A stretch of 64,000 nt of DNA, taken from JAPKZH01 sp964537875 (GTDB lineage Bacteria > Acidobacteriota > Aminicenantia > Aminicenantales > UBA4085). Below the pieces are notes generated by a model, which did not search any database, was not told the origin of the DNA, and saw nothing but the letters and a program-made list of their open reading frames with translations. This document shows, in pieces, positions 1-7,478 of the stretch. A program made the translations under genes and the position numbers. The stretch covers positions 62,001-126,000 of the forward strand of contig CAZIDN010000001.1 in assembly GCA_964537875.1 (NCBI GenBank), given 5' to 3'. How positions within the stretch are numbered: the stretch's first letter is position 1; every line of letters starts with the position of its first letter.

Positions 1-257
1 CGTCCGGATTGTTGGTGATCGCTTCCTATAATTGGGGAGAAAATAGGGTCATCGAAATGATCAGACAGATGCCGAAAAACCCCCGAGAACGCAACTTTTG
101 GCAGTTCCTTAATAAATACGTGAACAAAATTCCGGATGAGACCTATAATTATGTATTCTCTATTTTTTCGGCAGCCGTGATCGGGGAAAATCCAAAGCTT
201 TTCAATTTCGATTTTGACGACCCTCTCGCCGAACTCAAAGAGCTTTACTCTCGATAA
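1..257 (+). CDS. Lytic murein transglycosylase, C-terminal end (partial)
   Basis: The 5' part lies outside the window; the frame is open from the first bases. The visible 84 or so residues read SYNWGENRV, then PRERNFWQFL and IPDETYNYVFSIFSAAVIGENP. This is the end of the SLT (lysozyme-like) fold: an alanine/serine-Tyr-Asn-x-Gly-x-x-x-Val segment, then the Tyr-Asn-Tyr-Val helix. Family members cleave the MurNAc-GlcNAc bond of peptidoglycan with formation of the 1,6-anhydro product, usually in the periplasm or anchored to the outer membrane. The catalytic glutamate would be upstream and cannot be checked. No LysM repeats follow, so the protein ends shortly after the SLT domain. Confidence 0.75.
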   Translation, partial: SGLLVIASYNWGENRVIEMIRQMPKNPRERNFWQFLNKYVNKIPDETYNYVFSIFSAAVIGENPKLFNFDFDDPLAELKELYSR

Positions 258-457
258 AGAGATGGGTTTCTGGATGATTTTCCGATAGGATGCCTACTCG
301 CCTCCCCTCCATTCTTTCTTTTCTTACCTCTCCTTCCTAATTTCGGCGGGGCGCTAGTCGCTCCTCCGGCCCTCCTCCTTTCCCCTCCATTTGTTTTATT
401 CTGGCGAATTTTCTTGCCTTGATTCCCCTCCAAATTAACGGGCAGATCCTAGTCTAT

Positions 458-486
458 TTGACTCCAGGCCATCGAGTTGATATCAT
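458..486 (+). promoter_or_regulatory. Sigma-70-type promoter of the first PEGA kinase
   Basis: A TTGACT -35 box (458-463) and a TATCAT -10 box (481-486) are separated by exactly 17 bases. This predicts transcription start near 493 and a leader of about 40 bases before the GTG at 533. The upstream 258-457 stretch is pyrimidine-rich and shows no gene. Confidence 0.7.
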
Positions 487-532
487 AATTAAGAACATAA
501 AATCGGCGGAATGATTCTCGGGGAAGAATGCC

Positions 533-2587
533 GTGAAATGCAGCAAGTGCAGTTTTGAGAATCCCCCGCAGTACGCTTACTGCAAAAAATGCGGGACAAA
601 GCTTATTTTCTCCAAAGATGCCTTGTCGGCCACCATGCCTTTCTATAGGCCCAAAGCAGACCTGAGTATCGGAAGTATTTTTGCCCGAAGATACCAGATC
701 ATCGAGGAGATCGGCCGGGGCGGGATGGGAACGGTCTATAAGGTTGTCGATAAGGAAATCAACGAAAAGATTGCCATCAAGGTCCTTAAACCCGAGATCT
801 CTTCTGATGAAAAGACCATCGAGCGCTTCAGGAATGAGTTGAAGTTGACCCGAAAAATCTCTCATCAGAATGTTTGCCGGATGTATGATATCGTCAATGA
901 GTGGGGAGTGTATTTCATCACCATGGAATACATCTCCGGAGAAGACCTCAAAAGCACCATCCTGCGGCTCGGGCAGGTCAGCGTGGGAAAGACGTTGCTC
1001 ATTGTCAAGCAAATTTGCAAGGGATTGGCCGAGGCCCATCGTCTGGGAGTCGTCCATCGGGACTTGAAACCCCACAATATCATCATCGACCGCGGCGGGG
1101 AAGCCCGGATCATGGATTTTGGGATTGCCCAGTCACGCAAGACCGCGGGAATCACGGAAGCGGGCGTCCTGATCGGGACGCCCGAATACATGTCTCCAGA
1201 ACAAGCGGAAGGGAAAGAATTGGATAGCAGGTCGGATATCTACTCCCTCGGCGTGATCATGTTCGAGCTCCTGACGGGCACCGTCCCTTTTAAAGCGGAT
1301 ACACCCCTCAAGGTGGCCATGATGCACAAAACGGAATCGCCGCCCGATCCCCGGAGTATCAACCCGCAGATACCGAAAGACCTCAGCGCTTTGATCCTGC
1401 AATGTCTTGAAAAGAACAAGAACAAACGTTTCTCCAGTTGTGAAGATATCATTGAAGAGATATCCAGGATTGAAAAGGGACATCCCACAGCCGAAAAACT
1501 CCTTCCTGATCCGAAGAAGCAATGGAGTGCGGCCATTCCTCAGTCACGGCTGGCCAAGCTCATCAACAAGCTCATCATCCCCGTTGCTTCCCTGGCGGCG
1601 GTCATTATTTTGATCGGAATTATAATATTGTTCTTACGGCCCACGGATAACAATGGTAACAAGATTGCCGTCGTTAACAAGGGGAATGAGGATAACCAGG
1701 TTAGCAATACTGATATCAAACCGCCTCCCATGGGTGTCTTCTCTATCTCTTCGATACCCAGCGGAGCGAATATCTATGTCGATGAAAAGTTGTTCAAGAA
1801 GCTCACTCCGGCCAGCCTGGATCTCCCCCCGGGAAGTTATCGGATCAGAGTCAGCTATCCTGATTGTGAAGACGTCAACGACGAGGTGCAGATCGTGGCT
1901 GACGAAAAAACATCCAAAGAATATACCATGACGCAGTATTATTTCCTTGAGATCAGCACCGAACCTGAGGGCGCTGATGTCCGGATTGATGAGGATTTTC
2001 AAGGGAAGACACCTACTACAATGAAATTGACCAAAAGCTCTTGTCAGCTCAGACTGGACAAGGGAAAAGGGTGGGAGCCGTATGAGGAGCCGCTTAGCCT
2101 TAAACCCGGCCAGAATCCGGCCCTGAGGGTCGCTCTCAGACGACAACAGGCAAAATTGATGATTAATTCTAATCCTCCGGGAGCTCTGATCTATGTTGAC
2201 GGAGAGCTTTGGGGTTCTGCACCCCAAGAAAAATACATTATGTCTGGACCTCACAAGATCCGCTTGGAAAAGGAAGGGTATAGGTCCGAGGACATACCTC
2301 TGTCGTTGTCTGCAAATGTCAATCGCACCATTACCCTAACGAAAATGCCGAATGCGACGGTCATCATCAGCGCCGTCCATTCAGCCGAGGTTTATCTTGA
2401 TTCGGTATCTATTGGCATAGCCCCACCTCAAATAACCAAGACCATTGAGGAAGGCAGGCATGTCATTGAGTTTCAGTCTAGGGACAAGACAAAGAAATAT
2501 CAGGTTGATCTTGTGATTAAAGGGGGAGAGAAGAAGAAGGTTCACATGAACATGGAAACCGGGAGACCTACAATCACCGACGGGTAG
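533..2587 (+). CDS. Membrane Ser/Thr protein kinase with N-terminal zinc ribbon and PEGA repeats
   Basis: Hanks-type kinase of 684 residues. Cys3, Cys6, Cys17 and Cys20 form a zinc ribbon. The kinase domain spans about residues 54-315, with the glycine loop GRGGMGTVY, Lys83 in AIKVLK, HRDLKPHN with Asp177, the DFG motif, and TPEYMSPEQ. One transmembrane helix (about 345-372) is followed by an extracytoplasmic part with about four PEGA-like repeats (for example SSIPSGANIYVDE, STEPEGADVRIDE, NSNPPGALIYVDG). PEGA repeats are surface beta domains common in such kinases. Start is GTG with GGGGAAG eight bases upstream; it is supported by the identical first residues (MKC) of the paralogue at 2874-5045. 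Catalytic residues are all present, so activity is expected; the substrate is unknown. Confidence 0.93.
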   Translation: MKCSKCSFENPPQYAYCKKCGTKLIFSKDALSATMPFYRPKADLSIGSIFARRYQIIEEIGRGGMGTVYKVVDKEINEKIAIKVLKPEISSDEKTIERFRNELKLTRKISHQNVCRMYDIVNEWGVYFITMEYISGEDLKSTILRLGQVSVGKTLLIVKQICKGLAEAHRLGVVHRDLKPHNIIIDRGGEARIMDFGIAQSRKTAGITEAGVLIGTPEYMSPEQAEGKELDSRSDIYSLGVIMFELLTGTVPFKADTPLKVAMMHKTESPPDPRSINPQIPKDLSALILQCLEKNKNKRFSSCEDIIEEISRIEKGHPTAEKLLPDPKKQWSAAIPQSRLAKLINKLIIPVASLAAVIILIGIIILFLRPTDNNGNKIAVVNKGNEDNQVSNTDIKPPPMGVFSISSIPSGANIYVDEKLFKKLTPASLDLPPGSYRIRVSYPDCEDVNDEVQIVADEKTSKEYTMTQYYFLEISTEPEGADVRIDEDFQGKTPTTMKLTKSSCQLRLDKGKGWEPYEEPLSLKPGQNPALRVALRRQQAKLMINSNPPGALIYVDGELWGSAPQEKYIMSGPHKIRLEKEGYRSEDIPLSLSANVNRTITLTKMPNATVIISAVHSAEVYLDSVSIGIAPPQITKTIEEGRHVIEFQSRDKTKKYQVDLVIKGGEKKKVHMNMETGRPTITDG

Positions 2588-2873
2588 GCCATCTCCCGGA
2601 ATCTGTCCGCCTCCTCAAAACCACCCCTCCTGGATCATCGACACACCGCGGTCGTCTCGTGACCGCGGTCAGCCCCGAATGCCAATGACAGCGTTTCCAC
2701 TTCCATAGTCGGGGTCGCGGGAATCACCGGCGATACGATACCAGAGCCTGCCCATAAACACCTTCACGTCTCTGGTCCAGGATTCGTAGTGTCTATCCAT
2801 CCAAGTCTTACCGCTGCGGCCAATTCGCAGGAAGCTGGAAGAATGAGCTGCTCTCAAGCCGATGCCGGCTCTC
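2588..2873. other. Gap between convergent kinase genes, with a hairpin
   Basis: An 8-base perfect stem (2646-2653 with 2661-2668, 7-base loop) lies between the two stop codons. It may act as a bidirectional end signal, although no T-run follows. A minus-strand open frame at 2669-2857 has no ribosome binding site or recognisable domain and is not called. Confidence 0.4.
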
Positions 2874-5045
2874 TTATTTTTTTACTGAGGTCTCGACCTT
2901 ACCAGCTTTAAAATTCGCAAAGGCCGTAATTATTTTTCCGGTTTCCGCCGTAATGGCCAGAGAGAGCTTTTCTTTCGACGTCGTGGAAACGAATTCAATT
3001 TTATGCGGTCCGACTCTCACTTTCAGTTTTTTCGGCCCGGTGAAAACCTCGAGAGGAATCCCCTTCTCCAGGACGGGATTTCCGTCCAAATAAACTCGAG
3101 CTCTAGGATACGCGGAAACCTCGATGGTTCCGTATTCGATAGGAGTCAGAGGCAAAGCGACACTATAATCCTGGTAAAATTCTATTTTCTTCTCTTCCGT
3201 CTCGTATCCTTCCTTCTCAATTTTGAAAATATGCGCGCCGGTCTCGATCGTTTGATTCAGCGGAGAAGTCCCTGTCAGTTTATCGTCGATGGTAATCTTC
3301 GCTTTGGAAGGATTCGTTTGTATGGAAATCTTGACAACCAGCTTCTTGAGCGCGATTGTTTTGGGAAGATTGAGCCCGGGTTTCAAGAGGAGTTCCTCCG
3401 CATGGACTTCATAGCCGAGCCTTTCAAGTTTTAGAAGGCAGGTTTGTTTGGCCAATTTTATTTTCAACTGAGGCGTCTGGCCCCGAGCCTGCCCATTAAT
3501 AAATACGGAGGCCCCTAAGGGGGCACTGAGAATGTCTATGATATAGGCAGGCTTGAGAACAAATTTCTTCTGAAATATTTTTCCACTTTCGATTTGGATT
3601 TCTCCGCCCTCCTCCAAAAAATTAGGATGGTCGATTCTTATTCGATACTTGCCCGCGGGCACCGCTATTTTCAAGGGTGTCTGCCGTCCTCTCTTATCCT
3701 CATTCAAATAGACCACTGCGCCGGGCGGATCGGAGCTGATGTCGATCGCCCCTCTTTTGCCGGAGGTAACATCAACGCTATCAATTTTGCTATCCGCGAC
3801 ATCTTTTATTTCACCCGTGCCGTAAGCGATATCTTTCAGTTCGTTTTTGCCGAAAGGAAGGTCAAAACGTCTTCCTTGGTCCAGAATTCGGGTAACGACG
3901 ATTTTTTCTCTGACTTTCCTAGCCGGCTGACCAGGACCAACCCTCAGGACTCGGGCCAGAAGAAAATAGCCGGCGACAGCAGCCAGAAGGACCACGCCAA
4001 CGATGAGAGGATTGACGTAAGGAAAGGCGCGCTTTCCTCCTTTTTTTCCAGTTGTCGTCCGAGGTTTCTCGGGAATGAGCCTTTCTGTCGTGGGAAAGCC
4101 ACGCTGGATTCGGCTGATCTCTTCAAGAAGCGATGTCGCACTCGGATAGCGGTTGTTTTTATCCTTTTCAAGGCAGCGGAGGATCAGCTGACTGACCTCA
4201 TCGGAGATCTGGGGATTCAGGCTTTTCGGATTGGGCGGGAGTTCTGTTTTTTGTTTAAGGGCCAACCCGACGGCCGTATCGCCTTTGAAGGGCAACGTTC
4301 CCGTGAGAAGTTCAAACAGGAGGACGCCCAGCGAGTAGATATCCGAACGCTGATCGATGACTTCCCCGACAGCCTGTTCCGGTGACATATACTCGGGCGT
4401 GCCGATCATGACTCCGGGTTCCGTGAGCCCTTTCGTCGTGTGAGTTTGAGCGATGCCGAAATCCATGATCCGGGCATCCCCCTGGCGGTCGATGATGACG
4501 TTTTGGGGTTTCAGATCGCGGTGGACAACGCCCAATTTATGAGCCTCGGCCAATCCTTTACAGATCTGTTCTGCAATGGCCAGCGCTTTTCCCACGCTGA
4601 GCTGTCCGACCCTGGCGATTGTGCTCTTTAAGTCCTCTCCGGAGATATATTCCATGGTGATGAAATAGCGCCCCTTCTCCTTGAGAAGGTCATACATCCG
4701 GCAGACGTTTGGATGAGAAATTTTTCGGGCGAGTTTTAGTTCATTCCGGAAGCGTTCGATAATTCTTTCATCAAAAGAGATTTCCGGTCTCAAGACCTTT
4801 ATGGCGATCTTCTCTTTGACCTCCTTGTCGATGACCTTATAGACTTTTCCCATCCCGCCGCTTCCGAGCTCCTCGATAACCTGGTATCGTCCGGCAAAGG
4901 TCGTTCCCACTTCCAAATCCGTCTGGGGAACGGCATAGAGTACGGTAGAATCAATGGAATCTGGCGACGAAGCAAGCTTATTGCCGCATTTGCCGCAATA
5001 AGTGCTCTCGGCTGTATTGTCGAAATCGCAGCGAGGGCATTTCAT
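2874..5045 (-). CDS. Membrane Ser/Thr protein kinase with N-terminal zinc ribbon and PEGA repeats (paralogue)
   Basis: 723-residue paralogue of the kinase at 533-2587, with the same architecture. It has a zinc ribbon with Cys3, Cys6, Cys17 and Cys20. The kinase domain (about 52-312) carries GSGGMGKVY, AIKVLR, HRDLKPQN with Asp177, DFG and TPEYMSPEQ. A transmembrane helix lies near 346-366 (PLIVGVVLLAAVAGYFLLA). The extracytoplasmic region has several PEGA repeats (SSDPPGAVVYLNE, SAPLGASVFINGQ, TNPSKAKITIDDK). The kinase halves are much more alike than the sensor halves; for example the activation-loop stretch is nearly identical. This fits duplication followed by divergence of the sensing part. 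The ATG start has GGGAGG upstream. The two genes are convergent, which is unusual for a simple tandem duplication. Confidence 0.93.
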   Translation of the reverse strand: MKCPRCDFDNTAESTYCGKCGNKLASSPDSIDSTVLYAVPQTDLEVGTTFAGRYQVIEELGSGGMGKVYKVIDKEVKEKIAIKVLRPEISFDERIIERFRNELKLARKISHPNVCRMYDLLKEKGRYFITMEYISGEDLKSTIARVGQLSVGKALAIAEQICKGLAEAHKLGVVHRDLKPQNVIIDRQGDARIMDFGIAQTHTTKGLTEPGVMIGTPEYMSPEQAVGEVIDQRSDIYSLGVLLFELLTGTLPFKGDTAVGLALKQKTELPPNPKSLNPQISDEVSQLILRCLEKDKNNRYPSATSLLEEISRIQRGFPTTERLIPEKPRTTTGKKGGKRAFPYVNPLIVGVVLLAAVAGYFLLARVLRVGPGQPARKVREKIVVTRILDQGRRFDLPFGKNELKDIAYGTGEIKDVADSKIDSVDVTSGKRGAIDISSDPPGAVVYLNEDKRGRQTPLKIAVPAGKYRIRIDHPNFLEEGGEIQIESGKIFQKKFVLKPAYIIDILSAPLGASVFINGQARGQTPQLKIKLAKQTCLLKLERLGYEVHAEELLLKPGLNLPKTIALKKLVVKISIQTNPSKAKITIDDKLTGTSPLNQTIETGAHIFKIEKEGYETEEKKIEFYQDYSVALPLTPIEYGTIEVSAYPRARVYLDGNPVLEKGIPLEVFTGPKKLKVRVGPHKIEFVSTTSKEKLSLAITAETGKIITAFANFKAGKVETSVKK

Positions 5046-5084
5046 TTTCCCGTCCTCCCTGGCAATTCCCTCAGAGTTTCCCCT

Positions 5085-5113
5085 ATCATAGCAAGTCCCA
5101 CGGAGGGAGTCAA
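5085..5113 (-). promoter_or_regulatory. Sigma-70-type promoter of the second PEGA kinase
   Basis: On the minus strand a TTGACT -35 box (5113-5108) and a TATGAT -10 box (5090-5085) are separated by 17 bases. Predicted start of transcription is near 5078, giving a leader of about 33 bases before the ATG at 5045. It resembles the promoter of the paralogous kinase. Confidence 0.7.
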
Positions 5114-5333
5114 TAAAAAGAAAATCAAAAGTGATCGACGGTCAGGGCTCATCGAATCAGGAAAAAATATGTTCCTCGATAACGCAATATTGTGTATGAT
5201 TCAACGTGTTTCCTTGACATCGATGACTGTCCATCGATATCATCGTGGCTTGATGAGCAGCCTGGATTCCGAGCTCAAAAAGGGGATAGGTTGTCTGAAG
5301 GAAAAAAGAACATTCCTTTCAGCCCATTAACAA

Positions 5334-6599
5334 TCAGCCTTTAAGGCATGCGAGCAGTCGATCGCTCTCCCGAATCAAGATCTTTTCAATATCCGGCGTG
5401 AAGGGGAAGAGGGAATAGAATTTCGGGGCGCAGGTGCAGGCATAATCGTCCGGATTCCCGAAGGCCCGCCGAGTGGGAATGTAGCCGATGCTGCCGTTGG
5501 CATAGCCCAGCGGAAAGAGCGGGTGCCATTTTCTCTGAAGCTTTAAGCCCAGCTGGCAAAATACTTCTCCCGGAATTCCGAGGAATTTGAGAGGGCCGAC
5601 GGCCATCGCCTGGAGCGGCACATTTTCAAGATAGGGTTTGGACTGAAAGGTCGGAAGGGCGTCGAGGGCCTTTTCTTTCCAGTCCTCCGCAAATCGTGAG
5701 CCGCCCGGAAATTGGGCATACGTCTTGGCAAATTCCGCGGCCTCTATTTCGATCTGTTTTTTCGAGGGAACACGAAGGGGGATCGCCAGTCGAGTTTCAA
5801 CGGCCTTCAGAGAATTCCGGCTCGGCTCGCCCGAGTATTTTTCCGCTTTGAAGGCGCGCAGGCTGAGCCATTGTCCGTAAAGCTTCAGGTCTTCATCGGT
5901 CCCCGCCCCCCAGCGGTTCCATTGGCTCACCGGATCGATGTCGCCGGAGAAGCCTTGGCAGAAGATTGCCCGATGTCCTTTTTTTTCTATCTGGCCGATC
6001 ACTGCGCCCGGCCAATCGGCCGAGACTTTTTTCAAAGGGCCGAGGACCACAGGATGGCAGGCATAGCTCAAAAGATAGATTTTTTGAGATTTTTGGCGGA
6101 AGACGGCGACCTTGAGCGTTGGATCGATACCCTCAAAATTCTTGAGGCGCCGGTTATAGCCGATGGGCTCGACCGCTTCAAAGGCATAGACGAAATCCGC
6201 GTCTTTCGTTTGATTGAAGGCTTGGCCGACGGCTTCTTTAATCGCCCGCTTGACCTTTTCCAGATAGTTCTCATTCACCTCGCCCAAGCCCGGAAGGGAT
6301 TGGGTGGCAGGACCGGAATGGGTGTGGGTGCAGGCTAATAGGATATTTTTAGCAGGGATGTTGTGCTGCCGGCCGATCGCTTGCCTAACCGAATCGGAGA
6401 AATCCACCGTGAACCCGATCAGGTCGCAGCTCGCCAAAACGAGCGCTTGATCCTCGTTCTTCAAGACCAAGGCCCGGACTTTCAGGTCATCTCGGACCTG
6501 CTCTGCTTTCCGGTCGAGGTAGAATCCGTATCCGCAGAGATCCACGCCAAGCGGCGGCGTGATGACCCTCTCGCCGTAGCCGGCGGCCAGCGGTTTCAT
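5334..6599 (-). CDS. Neutral/alkaline ceramidase-like protein
   Basis: About 421 residues matching the N-terminal region of the neutral/alkaline non-lysosomal ceramidase family: AAGYGERVITPPLGVDLCGYG at the start, then ASCDLIGF and CTHTHSGPAT (metal-binding His motif), YACHPVVLG and FCQGFSGDIDP. Enzymes of the wider family hydrolyse N-acyl linkages of ceramide, but short bacterial members are found in carbohydrate operons with unproven substrates. No signal peptide is seen. The ATG at 6599 is preferred over an upstream in-frame one at 6656: it begins one base past the stop of the upstream gene and has AGGA seven bases before it. Last gene of the minus-strand operon that begins at 12191. Confidence 0.8.
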   Translation of the reverse strand: MKPLAAGYGERVITPPLGVDLCGYGFYLDRKAEQVRDDLKVRALVLKNEDQALVLASCDLIGFTVDFSDSVRQAIGRQHNIPAKNILLACTHTHSGPATQSLPGLGEVNENYLEKVKRAIKEAVGQAFNQTKDADFVYAFEAVEPIGYNRRLKNFEGIDPTLKVAVFRQKSQKIYLLSYACHPVVLGPLKKVSADWPGAVIGQIEKKGHRAIFCQGFSGDIDPVSQWNRWGAGTDEDLKLYGQWLSLRAFKAEKYSGEPSRNSLKAVETRLAIPLRVPSKKQIEIEAAEFAKTYAQFPGGSRFAEDWKEKALDALPTFQSKPYLENVPLQAMAVGPLKFLGIPGEVFCQLGLKLQRKWHPLFPLGYANGSIGYIPTRRAFGNPDDYACTCAPKFYSLFPFTPDIEKILIRESDRLLACLKG

Positions 6600-6600
6600 T

Positions 6601-7392
6601 TTATTTCCTGCCCAAGACATAGTCGAGACACTCCAGCCAGAAATGATTGTATTCATCCCAATAGACGAAATTGCATCCCCAGTGGGGCGCCGGGTCGGAG
6701 GTGTAGGCGAGCACCCGACCCTGTCCGAAGTCTCGAACAGCCAACAGCGGGTCGCCCGTTTCCTTCACCTTGAGGAGAATGCGGCCCTCTTTCTTCGGGA
6801 TCGTTTTATTGTAGCCCAGGAGCGGAGGCATCGACCGGAAAGGGATCTTCTTGAAGATTTTTTTCCCCGCTTCCGTCACCTCGACGGAAAAGCCTTCCGT
6901 CGTCTCGACGAGGTCCTCATAATCCAGGCAGAGCACGGGCAGGAGTTCTTTGAGGAGCGTCCGCCCCCAGCCTCCCTTTCCCATTTCGCCCGTGAATGAA
7001 TACCAGCCTCCCAAGAGCATGATGCCCTTTCCGGCTTTTACCGCCTCCAGGGTCAGGCGCAGCCGGTCAGGGAAGGTCAGCGGTTTTTTCCCGAACTTCG
7101 CCCGGTCAAAGAAATTCGGCGCCAGCTGGAAGAGTTTAGCGTCGACGTCGCTGAAAATCAGGACGTCGTATTCTTCGAGGATGGCCTCATAATCGCCGGG
7201 ACCGAGCCGGTTGTAGAAATCCCAGCTGGGCACGGAGTTCACGACGTGCCGGCCCGTCGACTCCAGGGCCTCCTTCAGCCATATTCCATAATTAAAGATG
7301 TCCAGCCCCTTGGGCGAATGAAAGAAAGGCGTTTCGGCAAAAACAGGGCCGGTCATGATGGCCCAATCCCCGACGTAGTAAATTTTCGCCAT
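6601..7392 (-). CDS. Glutamine amidotransferase-like protein (DUF1355/ThuA-type fold)
   Basis: 263 residues resembling the family of putative class I glutamine amidotransferase-like proteins often found with sugar catabolic genes. Visible features are an N-terminal Rossmann-like strand (KIYYVGDWAI), the conserved FHSPKGLDIFNYG segment, LIFSDVDAKLF, GKGIMLLGGWYSFTG where a GATase nucleophile elbow would lie, and a C-terminal VLAYTSDPAPHWGCNFVYWDEY. There is no catalytic cysteine in the elbow (LLGGWYS), so amidotransferase activity is unlikely. Coupled to the ceramidase-like gene (one-base gap). Function is unassigned; a role with glycan or modified-sugar catabolism is inference from context. 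Confidence 0.75.
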   Translation of the reverse strand: MAKIYYVGDWAIMTGPVFAETPFFHSPKGLDIFNYGIWLKEALESTGRHVVNSVPSWDFYNRLGPGDYEAILEEYDVLIFSDVDAKLFQLAPNFFDRAKFGKKPLTFPDRLRLTLEAVKAGKGIMLLGGWYSFTGEMGKGGWGRTLLKELLPVLCLDYEDLVETTEGFSVEVTEAGKKIFKKIPFRSMPPLLGYNKTIPKKEGRILLKVKETGDPLLAVRDFGQGRVLAYTSDPAPHWGCNFVYWDEYNHFWLECLDYVLGRK

Positions 7393-7478
7393 CGCTCAAT
7401 CCTCCTTCCGGCGGCAAATCACGGCGCTGCTATTATGGACGAAGGCCTCCGGCTCGTCAATTCGACCAAGATTATGGC

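Noticed and set aside
449..1075. 208-residue minus-strand open frame opposite the first PEGA kinase
   Set aside because: It lies inside a kinase gene with intact motifs; no ribosome binding site and no domain.
2669..2857. 62-residue minus-strand open frame between the convergent kinases
   Set aside because: TTG start without a ribosome binding site; no recognisable domain, although it lies directly after the kinase stop.
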